From Ureibacillus thermophilus (lineage in GTDB: Bacteria > Bacillota > Bacilli > Bacillales_A > Planococcaceae), in NCBI RefSeq assembly GCF_004331915.1, contig NZ_CP036528.1, positions 2,055,651 to 2,119,650 on the forward strand: DNA of 64,000 bases, read 5' to 3'. The notes beneath the pieces are model-generated. The model saw only the letters and a program-made list of their open reading frames with translations, searched no databases and was not told the origin of the DNA. The first letter of the stretch is position 1, and each line of letters opens with the position of its first letter. Shown in pieces: positions 7,846 through 18,100 of this stretch. The position numbers and the translations under genes were made by a program.

Positions 7846-10557
7846 ATGACAAAGAGCAACTTACACAACAGCCGTGCTTCTTTTGAACTGAACGGTAAAA
7901 CTTACTACTATTACCGTTTAGAAGCATTAAAAGAAGCAGGCATCGCAGACGTATCACGCCTACCTTATTCCATCAAAGTTTTATTAGAATCCGTTTTACG
8001 TCAATATGATAACTATGTAATCAAAGAAGAACACGTAAACAACTTAGCAAAATGGGCAGAAGGAGCAGATCCAGAAGGTGAAGTTCCATTCAAACCTTCT
8101 CGTGTCGTTCTACAAGACTTCACAGGTGTTCCTGTAGTTGTAGACTTAGCTTCTTTACGTTCTGCCATGAAAGAACTTGGTGGAGACCCATCAAAAATCA
8201 ATCCAGAAATTCCGGTTGACCTTGTAATCGACCACTCTGTACAAGTAGACAAATACGGTACTCCAGACGCTCTACAAGCAAACATGGATTTAGAATTTGA
8301 ACGCAACGCTGAACGTTACAAATTCTTAAAATGGGCTCAAACTGCATTCGATAACTTCCGTGCAGTTCCACCTGCAACAGGTATCGTACACCAAGTAAAC
8401 TTGGAATACTTAGCTCCAGTTATTCACGTTAAACAAAACGAAGACGGTTCTTTCGAAGCTTATCCAGATTCTGTAGTTGGTACGGACTCCCATACAACAA
8501 TGATCAACGGTCTTGGCGTACTTGGTTGGGGTGTTGGTGGTATCGAAGCAGAAGCTGGTATGCTTGGACAACCATCTTACTTCACAATTCCAGAGGTTAT
8601 CGGTGTTAAATTAACTGGTAAACTTCCAAACGGCGCGACTGCAACTGACTTAGCGTTGAAAGTAACTCAAGTATTGCGTAAACGCGGCGTAGTTGGTAAA
8701 TTCGTTGAATTCTTCGGCCCTGGCGTAGCTACATTGCCACTTGCAGACCGTGCAACAATTTCCAACATGGCTCCAGAATACGGTGCAACTTGCGGTTACT
8801 TCGCAATTGACAACGAAACACTTAACTACTTGCGCTTAACTGGCCGTGATGAAGAACATGTACAATTAATCGAAAAATACTTAAAAGAAAACAATATGTT
8901 CTTCGATCCAAACTTCGAACCAGTTTACACTGACGTATTAGAAATTAAATTAGACGAAATCGAACCAAACCTTTCTGGTCCAAAACGTCCACAAGACTTA
9001 ATTCCACTTTCAGAAATGAAAAAACGCTACCGTGAAGCAGTAGTTGCTCCAATGGGCGTTCAAGGTTTCGGTTTAACAGAAGATGAATTCAGCAAAACTT
9101 CAACAATCAAATTTGCTGATGGCGAAGAATTAGAAATGCCTACAGGTGCTGTAGCAATCGCTGCTATCACTTCTTGTACAAACACATCTAACCCATACGT
9201 ACTAATCGCTGCTGGTCTTGTTGCGAAAAAAGCAGTTGAACTTGGCATTAAACCACCAAGATGGGTAAAAACTTCATTAGCACCTGGTTCTAAAGTTGTT
9301 ACAGGTTATTTAAAAGATTCTGGTCTACAAGATTACTTAGACCAAATCGGATTCAACACTGTAGGTTACGGCTGTACAACATGTATCGGTAACTCCGGTC
9401 CATTGCTTCCAGAAATTGAAGAAGCGATCAAATCCAAAGACTTGTTCGTAACTTCTGTACTTTCTGGTAACCGTAACTTCGAAGGCCGTGTTCATCCATT
9501 AGTAAAAGCTAACTACTTAGCATCTCCACCACTTGTTGTTGCTTATGCTTTAGCTGGTACAGTGGATATCGACCTACAAAAAGATCCAATCGCTAAAGAC
9601 AAAAACGGTAACGACGTATTCTTCAATGATATTTGGCCATCATCTGAAGAAGTATACGCTATCTTAAATAAAGTTGTTACACCTGAATTGTTCAAAAAAG
9701 AATACGAAACAGTATTCACTGCAAACGAAAAATGGAATGCAATTGAAACATCAACTGAGTCTCTATACACATTTGATGAAAATTCAACTTACATCCAAAA
9801 CCCGCCATTCTTCCAAGGTCTTTCTAAAGAGCCAGCTCCAATTCAAGAGCTTAAAGGCTTGCGCGTAATTGCGAAGTTTGGGGATTCTATTACAACTGAC
9901 CACATTTCACCAGCTGGTGCAATTGGTAAAGATACTCCTGCAGGTAAATACCTACAAGAAAAAGGTGTTGCAATCCGTGACTTCAACTCTTACGGTTCTC
10001 GCCGTGGTAACCATGAAGTCATGATGCGTGGTACATTTGCAAACATCCGTATCCGCAACCAAATTGCTCCTGGTACTGAAGGTGGATTCACTACTTACTG
10101 GCCAACTGGCGAAGTCATGTATATTTACGATGCAGCTATGAAATACCAAGAACAAGGAACTGGTCTTGTAGTTCTTGCTGGTAACGACTACGGTATGGGA
10201 TCCAGCCGTGACTGGGCTGCAAAAGGTACTTACTTGCTTGGTATTAAAACAGTTATCGCACAAAGCTATGAACGTATCCACCGTTCTAACCTAGTAATGA
10301 TGGGTGTATTACCACTTCAATTCATGCCTGGCGAAAACGCAGAAACTTTAGGATTAAAAGGAGATGAAACAATCTCTGTTAACTTAACAGACGATGTAAA
10401 ACCTCGCGATATCTTAACAGTAACTGCAGTTTCTCCAGACGGCAAAGTAACTGAGTTTAAAGCATTAGCTCGTTTCGACTCAGAAGTAGAAGTAGATTAC
10501 TACCGTCATGGCGGTATCCTACAAATGGTATTAAGAAACAAATTAGCTGGAAAGTAA
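7846..10557 (+). CDS. acnA: Aconitate hydratase (aconitase)
   Basis: A 903-residue cytosolic aconitase of the AcnA/IRP type (B. subtilis CitB), which converts citrate to isocitrate in the TCA cycle with a 4Fe-4S cluster. The three cluster ligands are visible: Cys444 in SCTNTSNP and Cys510/Cys513 in [10 protein letters not shown]. The C-terminal swivel domain has the substrate-binding [13 protein letters not shown] and [10 protein letters not shown] segments. Its length equals the family norm. A GGGGGAT site precedes the ATG. The codon choice is strongly biased (GTA, CTT, TCT, GAA), as expected of a highly expressed gene. In B. subtilis citB lies near yneP, tlp, plsY, parE and parC, and the same order is kept here with insertions. 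Confidence 0.98.
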   Translation: MTKSNLHNSRASFELNGKTYYYYRLEALKEAGIADVSRLPYSIKVLLESVLRQYDNYVIKEEHVNNLAKWAEGADPEGEVPFKPSRVVLQDFTGVPVVVDLASLRSAMKELGGDPSKINPEIPVDLVIDHSVQVDKYGTPDALQANMDLEFERNAERYKFLKWAQTAFDNFRAVPPATGIVHQVNLEYLAPVIHVKQNEDGSFEAYPDSVVGTDSHTTMINGLGVLGWGVGGIEAEAGMLGQPSYFTIPEVIGVKLTGKLPNGATATDLALKVTQVLRKRGVVGKFVEFFGPGVATLPLADRATISNMAPEYGATCGYFAIDNETLNYLRLTGRDEEHVQLIEKYLKENNMFFDPNFEPVYTDVLEIKLDEIEPNLSGPKRPQDLIPLSEMKKRYREAVVAPMGVQGFGLTEDEFSKTSTIKFADGEELEMPTGAVAIAAITSCTNTSNPYVLIAAGLVAKKAVELGIKPPRWVKTSLAPGSKVVTGYLKDSGLQDYLDQIGFNTVGYGCTTCIGNSGPLLPEIEEAIKSKDLFVTSVLSGNRNFEGRVHPLVKANYLASPPLVVAYALAGTVDIDLQKDPIAKDKNGNDVFFNDIWPSSEEVYAILNKVVTPELFKKEYETVFTANEKWNAIETSTESLYTFDENSTYIQNPPFFQGLSKEPAPIQELKGLRVIAKFGDSITTDHISPAGAIGKDTPAGKYLQEKGVAIRDFNSYGSRRGNHEVMMRGTFANIRIRNQIAPGTEGGFTTYWPTGEVMYIYDAAMKYQEQGTGLVVLAGNDYGMGSSRDWAAKGTYLLGIKTVIAQSYERIHRSNLVMMGVLPLQFMPGENAETLGLKGDETISVNLTDDVKPRDILTVTAVSPDGKVTEFKALARFDSEVEVDYYRHGGILQMVLRNKLAGK

Positions 10558-10570
10558 TTTCTAGCAATAT

Positions 10571-10603
10571 GAAAGCAGGTTGACTTGTTCAACCTGCTTT
10601 TTT
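10571..10603 (+). terminator. Intrinsic terminator of acnA
   Basis: GCAGGTTGA-CTTG-TTCAACCTGC followed by seven T. The stem is nearly perfect. The group IIC intron starts one or two bases after the T-run, which is the known target preference of this intron class. Confidence 0.93.
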
Positions 10604-10604
10604 G

Positions 10605-11244
10605 GTGCGCCCGGCATGTACATGAACTATAGGGTGTAAGTCCCGAACCCCGAAGACAGAAGTAGAGGTTAGCCAAGAGCAAGGGTGTCCGTGGTGACGC
10701 GGAATCTGAAGGAAGCTGGAGGCAAAACACCGGTCCGAGGAACACGAACCTCATATAAGGCTAGGTATGATTGAGTGAGTTTGCCAAACAAAACAAAGCT
10801 CTTTCTGTCGAAGGTCATATCGAGTAGATGAGGCGGATAGATGGTGTGAAAGTGCATGTACTTACCCGGGGAGGTCTGGCGGATAGGTGAAGTACGCTTC
10901 ATAACCTACTTAGCGATAAGTAGCTGAACCGTCAGAAGTCAGCAGAGGTCATAGTATTAGTTGGTCTAGAACAACTGAGAAGGACCGAACAATTAAGAGA
11001 GAATAGCCCTTGGCATTCAGTGAGTCATGATGAACACAGAAAACGTAGTACCTCACTTGAGGAAGGAAGCGGTGAATCCCGTGGGAGACCTCTTGGAGGG
11101 TGGAGTGACCACTGGCATAAGAAGACAAGCTATTCACGGAAGTTATGAAAACTTGCGTCAATTATCTTAATTGAACCGCCGTATACGGAACCGTACGTAC
11201 GGTGGTGTGAGAGGACGGGAGCTAATCACTCCCTCCTACTCGAT
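10605..11244 (+). mobile_element. Group IIC intron without reverse transcriptase gene
   Basis: The 5' end GTGCGCCCGGCATG, the internal blocks GGGTGTAAGTCCCGAA, AGGGTGTCCGTGGTGAC, GAGGAACACGAACCTC, ACAAAACAAAGCTC and TACCCGGGGAGGTCTGG, and domain V at about 11171-11213 match the group IIC ribozyme of the Oceanobacillus iheyensis type. Domain V has the CGC triad, a TACG-GAAC-CGTA tip and an AC bulge. Domain VI ends in CTCCTACTCGAT, taken as the 3' splice site. Domain IV, where the maturase/reverse transcriptase gene should lie, holds only about 180 bases, so the element is non-autonomous. It lies just behind the acnA terminator, typical of class C introns. The 5' boundary is firm; the 3' boundary may shift by a few bases. 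Confidence 0.92.
11027..11170 (+). CDS. Short residual ORF in intron domain IV
   Basis: A 47-codon ORF starting with two Met codons fills domain IV of the intron and stops just before domain V. In group IIC introns the reverse transcriptase gene starts in this position. No reverse transcriptase motif (such as YADD) remains. It may be the joined ends of a deleted maturase gene or a chance ORF. Translation is not supported by a clear ribosome binding site. Confidence 0.25.
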   Translation: MMNTENVVPHLRKEAVNPVGDLLEGGVTTGIRRQAIHGSYENLRQLS

Positions 11245-11249
11245 CGAAA

Positions 11250-11285
11250 TAGGAAGCTGGGACATAAACATAAAAATTAAACGGC
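11250..11285. repeat. Remnant of intergenic repeat family B
   Basis: GGAAGCTGGGACATAAACATAAAAATTAAA matches the end of the family B repeat at 14762-15041 and 44559-44660 (GAGGCTGGGACATAAACAAAAAATTAAA). The rest of the element is missing here. Confidence 0.6.
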
Positions 11286-11325
11286 TTAAGTCCCTTAGAA
11301 TACAGGGCTCAAGCCGCTTAGTAAC
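11279..11325 (-). terminator. Intrinsic terminator of ddh
   Basis: On the minus strand AGCGGCTTGAGCCCT ... AGGGACTTAAGCCGTTTAATTTTT forms a 14-base stem with one small bulge and a T-rich tail, about 80 bases beyond the ddh stop codon. Confidence 0.75.
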
Positions 11326-11402
11326 ATTTTTATTTTTTACACTGTCTACTTGACAGGAAGCAGTTCACTTTTTTAGACGCCCCCCTTTGATTCTTATTCG
11401 GA

Positions 11403-12383
11403 TTATAAAAGTTCTTTTCTTAATTGTTCTGGAGATTTTGGTGATAGCAGACCGAATGGAATATCGAAAACAGTTTTTGCACCTTTATCTCCATTTTGAT
11501 TCAATCGGTATGCTGCGCGTGCATAGGCAACAAGAACGCTTGATGTAAATGTTGGATTGCTTTCAAGATTTAAGCTGAATTCGATAATTTGTTTATCTCC
11601 TAATCCGCTTACGCCGCTTCGGATGACGAATCCTCCGTGTGGCATGCCGCTATGATTTAGCTTCAGCTCTTCTTCTGAAATGAAGTGTACAGTTGTATCA
11701 TATTCATCAAAATAGTTTGGCATTGTTTTAATTTCGTGTTCAACTTTCGCAGCATCTGCACCTTCTTCCAATACTACAAAACATTCACGAGCATGTTTTT
11801 CGCGAGTGGAAAGCTCAGGATTTTCTCCGCTGCGCACACGATTGACTGCACCTTCAATTGGAATTGTATATTGCACGGCATTTTTAACACCTTCAATGCG
11901 GCGGATAGCATCAGAGTGGCCTTGGCTTACCCCTTTGCCCCAGAATGTATATGTATTTCCAACTGGTAATACCGCTTCACCAATCAAACGATTCAAAGAG
12001 AATAAACCTGGATCCCAACCAACGGAAATGATGGCTACTTTTCCTGCTTTTTCACTAGCTGCATTCACTTCATCGAAATATTCGGGAATTTTTGCATGCG
12101 TATCAAAACTATCAATAGTATTGAAATATTGTGCGAAATATGGTCCTTGTTCTGGCAAATCTGTTGCAGAACCGCCACATAAAATCATCACATCAATTTC
12201 ATCTTTATAAGATAGGGCATCATCCACATGAAGCACTTTCGCATTTGAATTAATTGTTACTGATTGTGGATTGCGTCGCGTAAAAACTGCAACTAATTCA
12301 GTATCTGGGTTTTGTTGAATTGCTGCTTCAACACCACGGCCTAAGTTTCCATATCCAACAATCCCGATTCGTATTTTACTCAT
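11403..12383 (-). CDS. ddh: meso-Diaminopimelate D-dehydrogenase
   Basis: A 326-residue NADP-dependent enzyme that interconverts L-2-amino-6-oxopimelate (tetrahydrodipicolinate) and meso-diaminopimelate in one step, the short route to lysine and the peptidoglycan cross-linker. It opens with the Rossmann motif GIVGYGNLGRG. CGGSATDLPEQGP and SVGWDPGLFSLNR are the conserved substrate-binding segments, and length matches the family. The sequence is very close to the thermostable Ureibacillus enzyme as I remember it, which suggests the host group. The ATG has an AGGAGGAAGGAG site. It is monocistronic with its own terminator. Such enzymes are of enzymological interest because variants make D-amino acids. 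Confidence 0.95.
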   Translation of the reverse strand: MSKIRIGIVGYGNLGRGVEAAIQQNPDTELVAVFTRRNPQSVTINSNAKVLHVDDALSYKDEIDVMILCGGSATDLPEQGPYFAQYFNTIDSFDTHAKIPEYFDEVNAASEKAGKVAIISVGWDPGLFSLNRLIGEAVLPVGNTYTFWGKGVSQGHSDAIRRIEGVKNAVQYTIPIEGAVNRVRSGENPELSTREKHARECFVVLEEGADAAKVEHEIKTMPNYFDEYDTTVHFISEEELKLNHSGMPHGGFVIRSGVSGLGDKQIIEFSLNLESNPTFTSSVLVAYARAAYRLNQNGDKGAKTVFDIPFGLLSPKSPEQLRKELL

Positions 12384-12630
12384 AATGACTCCTTCCTCCT
12401 AAAGAACAACAAGTATATGTTTTATATTACCTCGTGGATGAATATTATACAATAAATATTCATACAATGATTTGCATAAAATTATATTTTTTTTATACTA
12501 AATGACGAATATGATAAAGTTTCGCACCAAGGAAATAATAGAAATAGGTAGTGCTTTTAGTTTTTTCGTTATTCATATTTTGATATACTAGTTGTGTGCA
12601 ACATATAAGAATTAAATAGGAGGATTCTTG

Positions 12631-13104
12631 ATGAAAAAACTTTCAGCGGTGCTGCTAGCCTTCGCATTAGTATTTTCTAATGTCGGTGCAGTTGTTTTAC
12701 ATGACAGCGGAGATTATACAGTGGAAGCTAAATCGTATAAATCCGGCAAAAAAGGATTTAGCGGAACATCTACACCGAATAATAACCGCGTTACAAACGA
12801 TGATGCCAACACAAATAACAATACTGTAAATAAATCGACTACAAACCAAAAAGATAATAAAGCTGCAACTTCTACAAATAAAACTTCTACGAATAAAGGC
12901 GGATTATGGAAAGGGCTTCTTGTAGGCGGACTTGCCGGCTTATTGTTCGGAAGCTTATTTAGCAATTTGGGGATTCTTGGAAGTATTTTAGGATTTATGA
13001 TTAATCTTGGTGCTATTCTATTAATTGCCTACCTCATCATGAAAATTTACTTCATGCTAAAACGCAAAAATGAGAAAGAGGTTACGGAACATTGGAGAAG
13101 ATAA
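12631..13104 (+). CDS. Exported or membrane protein with Asn/Thr-rich linker
   Basis: A 157-residue protein. An N-terminal signal segment (KKLSAVLLAFALVFSNVGAVV) is followed by a KSYKSGKKGFSG segment, an Asn/Thr/Lys-rich linker of low complexity (about residues 45-90) and two glycine-rich hydrophobic helices (about 95-140: GLLVGGLAGLLFGSLF and ILGSILGFMINLGAILLIAY). The C-terminus is basic and cytosolic. The layout resembles the N-terminal part of Tim44-like bacterial membrane proteins without the Tim44 domain, but I cannot assign a function. ATG follows AGGAGG at seven bases. The 3' end overlaps the next gene by 13 bases, so the two are probably co-translated. Confidence 0.75.
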   Translation: MKKLSAVLLAFALVFSNVGAVVLHDSGDYTVEAKSYKSGKKGFSGTSTPNNNRVTNDDANTNNNTVNKSTTNQKDNKAATSTNKTSTNKGGLWKGLLVGGLAGLLFGSLFSNLGILGSILGFMINLGAILLIAYLIMKIYFMLKRKNEKEVTEHWRR

Positions 13105-13388
13105 CTTTATCAGAACAAGAAATTGTTGATGCTGTTTGCCTATTCCATGCAAAATTTAAAAATGTGAATCCGGAAGATGTGGAAGTCGAGTTGTTGTATG
13201 ACGACGACCGGGGCTTTACAGCAGAAGCGTATGTAAACGGCGAAATGGAACCGTATAATACAGTGAATTTCATTACAGCCATTCGTCTTTATATTGAAGA
13301 ACAGTTGCAAAAAGATGCCATGTCGGCTCGAATACTTTTAGATCTACATGATGAAGAAGGAATCATCGCCAATGTCGAATGGGATTAA
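13092..13388 (+). CDS. YxcD-like (DUF2653) small protein
   Basis: A 98-residue acidic cytosolic protein starting with TTG inside the end of the preceding membrane protein gene. The start gives MEKITLSEQEIVDAVCLFHA, and AGAGG lies about ten bases upstream. The sequence (VELLYDDDRGFTAEAYVNG, then a helix and a short strand) fits the small DUF2653/YxcD family as I recall it, whose function is unknown. The overlapping arrangement with the membrane protein suggests a shared role. A hairpin follows the stop codon. Confidence 0.7.
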   Translation: MEKITLSEQEIVDAVCLFHAKFKNVNPEDVEVELLYDDDRGFTAEAYVNGEMEPYNTVNFITAIRLYIEEQLQKDAMSARILLDLHDEEGIIANVEWD

Positions 13389-13427
13389 AGGGGGAGCGTC
13401 GCCTGTTGGCACCTCCTTCTTTTTTTG
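13389..13427 (+). terminator. Terminator after the DUF2653 gene
   Basis: GGGGGAGCGTC-GCCTGTTGGC-ACCTCC followed by TTCTTTTTTT. The stem is imperfect (an outer GGAG/CTCC and an inner GCC/GGC), but the T-run is good. Confidence 0.65.
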
Positions 13428-13506
13428 CTTAGCAAAAATATCTACTTTTGTTTTCTGACAATTTATGTTATGTTCAAGAAAAGAGATTTGAGAAAGTGGG
13501 ATACAA

Positions 13507-14085
13507 ATGACAGTAGATGCTAAAAATGCCTATAACGGAATTGTTTTACTGACAGGCTACTTGCAGCGTTTATATGTGTTTGAAAAGATTCATCATGAGT
13601 TGAACATGCCTCATGAACCGGAACGCCTTCAGCAAGTGAAGGAATTATTTGATGATACATTGGCAATGTTGCCGATTTTTGAACAAACGAAAGAGCTGTT
13701 TCCAACACAAGTTAATAAGCTGAAATCTGTGACGGAAAAAGTGGAAAATCTGATGTCCACTTATTTTAAAGAAGAGCCGCTTTCTTTTCATGAGAAGCTG
13801 GCTTATGTTGGTTCCACCCTCTATTCAGAGCAGCATGTGAATTTAGGCATCCTCCGCCTTGGCAAAGTGTTTCAAGTGGAAGTGAATAAAGATTTTGAGA
13901 AGCGCGTGAAATATTACGAAGAGCGAACAAAATTTATTGATACGATCGTGTCACTTATTAAAAATAAGAAGCCAATTGAAGAAAAAGCCATCAACGTCAT
14001 TAATTTGTGGTATACAAATGTGGAAAAAAATAAAGAAAATATTTTAAAGGATCTTCAATTAATTGGAAAACTTATTGGATTTTAA
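13507..14085 (+). CDS. Helical cytosolic protein of unknown function
   Basis: A 192-residue protein predicted to be nearly all helical, with no signal or membrane segment. It contains repeated amphipathic helices (NAYNGIVLLTGYLQRL, LQQVKELFDDTLAML, FEKRVKYYEERTKFIDTI). I do not recognise the family with confidence. The ATG is preceded by a weak AAAGTGGG site. It is monocistronic with its own promoter region (about 110 bases) and a strong terminator. Confidence 0.7.
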   Translation: MTVDAKNAYNGIVLLTGYLQRLYVFEKIHHELNMPHEPERLQQVKELFDDTLAMLPIFEQTKELFPTQVNKLKSVTEKVENLMSTYFKEEPLSFHEKLAYVGSTLYSEQHVNLGILRLGKVFQVEVNKDFEKRVKYYEERTKFIDTIVSLIKNKKPIEEKAINVINLWYTNVEKNKENILKDLQLIGKLIGF

Positions 14086-14090
14086 TATAA

Positions 14091-14132
14091 AAAAACTGAT
14101 GGAATGCATACATTCACATCAGTTTTTTATTT
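14091..14132 (+). terminator. Intrinsic terminator
   Basis: AAAACTGATGGAATG-CATA-CATTCACATCAGTTTTTT: an 11-12-bp stem with one bulged base and a T-run, a few bases after the stop codon at 14085. Confidence 0.9.
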
Positions 14133-14326
14133 TCAAGTAATATTTAATGATCCAGCGGCTAGAAATCAGACGGAAAAGTATTTTTATATTCATTTGCTAC
14201 CACATTCCAAAAATAGTTTGCGTATACTCATTATTTCCAGCAAAGCGTTGTTCTATAGTTGGAAAAAAATGAGATGTTCATTTGCACCTTTTTTTCATTG
14301 ATGTATACTTGTGAAGAGGTGATTTT

Positions 14327-14755
14327 ATGTTTATCAGCGAAAAACAAGTAGAAATCCGCTATGCGGAAACGGATCAGATGGGGGTTGTCTACCACACAAA
14401 TTACGTGGTGTGGATGGAGCTTGGAAGAACACAATTAGTCCGCGATTTAGGCTATGATTATGCCAAATTGGAGGAAATGGGTATCGTATCCCCCGTCATT
14501 GAATTAAATGTGCAATATAAAAAAGCCATGCGTTATGGACAAGTGGCGACTGTTCGTACTTGGGTGGAGCAGCATGATAAATTGCGCACAATCTATGGCT
14601 ATGAAATCTTGCATGAAGATGGTTCTGTTGCAGCGACAGGAACAACGGTTAATATACTCGTTACAAAGGAAAATTTTAGACCCGTTCCACTAAGAAAAAT
14701 CGATCCAGGTTGGGACGCTAAATACCACGAAATTGCTCGAACAAAAAAGGATTAA
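14327..14755 (+). CDS. yneP: Acyl-CoA thioesterase, YbgC/FadM (4HBT) family
   Basis: A 142-residue single hot-dog domain thioesterase. The family signature YAETDQMGVVYHTNYVVWME contains the catalytic Asp (residue 18) and the YxNY/F segment. It should hydrolyse acyl-CoA thioesters in the cytosol; the physiological substrate is unknown. In B. subtilis yneP lies next to citB, tlp and the parEC region, matching its position here, so the symbol is supported by both sequence and context. The start has a GAGGTG site. A hairpin and a family B repeat follow. Confidence 0.85.
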   Translation: MFISEKQVEIRYAETDQMGVVYHTNYVVWMELGRTQLVRDLGYDYAKLEEMGIVSPVIELNVQYKKAMRYGQVATVRTWVEQHDKLRTIYGYEILHEDGSVAATGTTVNILVTKENFRPVPLRKIDPGWDAKYHEIARTKKD

Positions 14756-14761
14756 TCATAC

Positions 14762-15041
14762 ATGAGGCTGGGACAAATCTAAAAAACATCACTTTCTCCA
14801 AAGAGAAAATGATGTTTTTTTTGATATGTTATTAAAATTGATTTCCGTTCCGGGGACGCTTTCCGCGGGCCCGGCTCGAGCCTCCTCGGAGCTCATTACT
14901 TCGCTCCTGCGGTGTCTCGAGACACGGGCTGTTCCCGCAGGAGTCGCCCCGTCACTCCAATCAATTTTTAGTTATATCAATTTTTTATCAAAACTCTTTC
15001 AACTGCCCCTTTAATTTTTTGTTTATGTCCCAGCCTCTTTC
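14762..15041. repeat. Intergenic repeat, family B, full length
   Basis: About 280 bases bounded by inverted ends GAGGCTGGGACA and TGTCCCAGCCTC. The centre (14845-14965) is strikingly GC-rich for this genome and palindromic: GGGGACGCTTTCCGCGGG ... CCCGCAGGAGTCGCCCCGTC, with CGAGCCTCCTCGGAGC between. The right half recurs inverted at 44559-44660, and a fragment occurs at 11250-11285. Similar GC-rich palindromes are common between genes in Bacillaceae. No ORF is carried. Confidence 0.8.
14781..14822 (+). terminator. Terminator after yneP
   Basis: AAACATCACTTTCTC-CAAA-GAGAAAATGATGTTTTTTTT: a 13-bp stem with one mismatch and eight T. It lies inside the family B repeat, near its left end. Confidence 0.85.
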
Positions 15042-15111
15042 TTTTGATTATTCTATAATGGTTCCGCGATTTTTGTTATAATGACGATTGTGAGTAAAAG
15101 GAGGGATGTTT

Positions 15112-18100
15112 ATGGCGCTAACGGTAGAAACGGTGAAATGTTTTATTGTCTTGACGAATACTGCCCGGGAAGCAATAAAAGAGCATTTTGTCGACGAACA
15201 AGCCTTTTTTCAAATGCAATCGTCTTTTTTTGTTTATTTAGAAAAGACGTCCGTTGAAGAAACATCCCTTTCCCTTACCATTTATTTTGAGAATGAACGA
15301 AATGAAAAATTAGCGAAAAAAATGAAGGAACGCGTCGTTATTTTAGACTGCGTATTTGATAGAAAAAATGGACTCATCGCAAAAAATTTCCGAACGAAGG
15401 GGAAGCATACCCCTGTCAAAACCAATCGAAGAAAAGCGATGAGAATTCATTTTGCACCAACGAGAATGAATGGACACTCCTATCCGGAAGTCTTTTTAAG
15501 AACCATCGCCGAATTGCCCGTTGCAACAGACAAATATCATTATGTCAACAAACGAATCGCCAGCTGGGAAGGATATTTAAAAGTATTATATAAAAATGCC
15601 AACATCGATGATATCGAAGCAACTATACAATCGGTATCCTACAGTTCAGACTTTTCAAACGCTACCCTCAAACTTAGCGGGATTGCTAATAAAGAGTGGA
15701 AAATATTAAAAGGAATGAACGTCTATATAAAAGGGATAAAAAATGAAGTTGGGGAAGTAGTGAAGACGAATGCACAACGTCAAAGCGTTGACATTGAATT
15801 AACGCCTCAATTGAGTAAACTTGCTAAAGAAAAGGATTTCGATTTCCCCACAGAAACGGTCACTTTCAGCAATGCCTCGACAAAATCCCAGCTCAACCGC
15901 TTATTAAAAGGCTTCGAACAATTAAAAGAAGGGCTTGCGGCCAATCCCAACTTGGAAAACTTTTTATTTGAAGACGAGCCAAAGGTAGCAAAACGAAAAA
16001 ACCACATGCAAATTGAATTTCATAATCCATTAAATGAATTTCAAAAAGAAGCGGTGCTTGGCGCTCTTGAAACTGAAGACTTATATGTCATTCAAGGACC
16101 GCCTGGAACAGGGAAAACAACGGTCATTTCTGAAATTTGCTACCAAAACGTGAAAATGGGATTAAAGACGTTAATTGCTTCCCAATCAAACTTAGCGGTG
16201 GATAATGCCTTGGGCCGCCTCCTTTCGAATAAAGATATTCGGATTTTGCGCTATGGACGGACAGACAGCATCGAAGAAGAAGGGAAAAAATTTATTGAGG
16301 AAAATGTGGCGGAATATTGGAAAATTCAAACCTTTGAAGCTCTTTCCAATGAAATTAGGCAGCACGATGAAAAAGAAATCCTTTTAAAAAATGCCATTCA
16401 AGATTGTAAGCAGCAGATTGAAAGTTTGGAGAAAAAAGCAGCTGCATTAGAAAAGGATATTGTGAGGAAACAGCAGGCTGAAAAGGAATTACAAGAAGCC
16501 TTTGCAACTATTGCTGACTTAAAAAAGCAGATTATTGCGCTGAATAAGGAAAAAGAAAAAAAGGAACAAAGTATTGCAGCTTGCCAAACAGCGTTACATG
16601 AAAAAATCGAGAAACTAACTGAAATTGAAAGTGCGTTATCCAGCAAAGAGGCAGAAAAAATCCGCCAAGAAATCAGCGAAGCAGAACGGCAAATGGAGGA
16701 AAGCAAACATTTCATTCGCTTTAGTAAGACGAGGGAGCGACTGCAAAGAGTGCAATGGGAATTGCAACAAGTTTCCAATGAACTTTCATTATTGGAAACG
16801 AAAAGGGAGCAATCGGATGAGTTGCTGACTCAATTGCAATCTTTAAAAAAAGTAGATGAACTCAAAGAGTTTATCGAAACCTATGGAATCCGGAGAAAAT
16901 TTGCCATCAACCAGCTGCTTTTGGACATGGAAAAACTCCATCAGCAAATATTGGAATTGAAACCGGCCATCCAAATTTCTGAACGGATTGAAAAAGCCAT
17001 TGAATACAACCAGAAAACATTGAGAATTCCCATTGAACCCGTTTCATTGCCGCCGCACCACCATTATTCCCTACATGAAGTGAATGAGTTTTTGAATAAA
17101 CTTGCCCTTGCTTTCAAACAGCAAAAAATCAATCGGCAAAATGGCATTCCTTCCATTCGAGGGCTATTTTTAAGACGGCTGTTTGTCAATGAACTATTGC
17201 ATCAATATCAATCTTTAGCGGATGAATCAAGACTTGTTTTCAACAAATTAAAAAAAGCTGTTTATGATCAATATTTAGAAAGCATCGGCATCAATGAAGG
17301 CCAAATTCAAACATTAGAACAAAAAAGAAATCACCTAGAGCAAACTCTTTTGCAATATGAAAAAGAACTGGACGAGCTGCAAATCGAAAAAGCTGATTTT
17401 ATTCCATCCGTTGATGAACTTCAAGCAGTAATCCATTCATTGCAAGAAAAACTCTATCATCTTGAGAAACAACAAGAAAACCTTCAAGTTTTTGAAACAC
17501 AAAAAGCTCGACTGAAAAAAGAAATCGATGAAAACGAACGGGAACTTTCCCATCAACAAGCATTAGTAGAAACTTTGGAAAAGGAAATTAAATCGCTGCA
17601 TCGTCAAGGAATTGCGATGGAACGAAAAGCAGAAGAATTTCAGAAAATCTTAAAACGAACCCCAGAATTGGAATTGGAAGAGACGAATAAAAAAATAAAG
17701 AACTGCTACCTTGAAATTGAAAAATACGAACGCCAAATCAAGCGGCTGCCAATTACAAAGGAAATCCAAAAAGAATGGTTCTCTTTATTAAACCGAGCAA
17801 CAGAACAGGATTTAGAAGAAATTCGAAAACTTTACGTCAAACACGCGAATGTCATTGGTACAACCTGCGTTGCCTCTGCCAATAAAGAGTTTATGGACAA
17901 CTATCCGATTTTTGATGTAGTCATTATTGATGAAGTGTCAAAAGCCACACCTCCTGAACTTTTGCTTCCAATGTTAAAAGGAAAGAAAATCATCCTTGTC
18001 GGCGACCATCATCAACTGCCGCCTTTAATTGGCGACGATACCTTTGAAGAAACGCTGGAAGAAATCTTGAAAAATATGGATGGTTTTGAAGAAAAACGAG

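Noticed and set aside
10605-11244. Small ORFs on the minus strand across the intron
   Set aside because: They run through the ribozyme domains, have no ribosome binding sites and are explained by the group II intron on the plus strand.
11403-12383. An aspartate/homoserine-type dehydrogenase
   Set aside because: The Rossmann start is shared, but the WDPGLFSLNR and GGSATDLPEQGP segments are specific to meso-DAP dehydrogenase.
14826-15014. A 62-codon ORF in the GC-rich repeat
   Set aside because: It follows the palindromic repeat, has no ribosome site and its composition reflects the repeat, not a protein.
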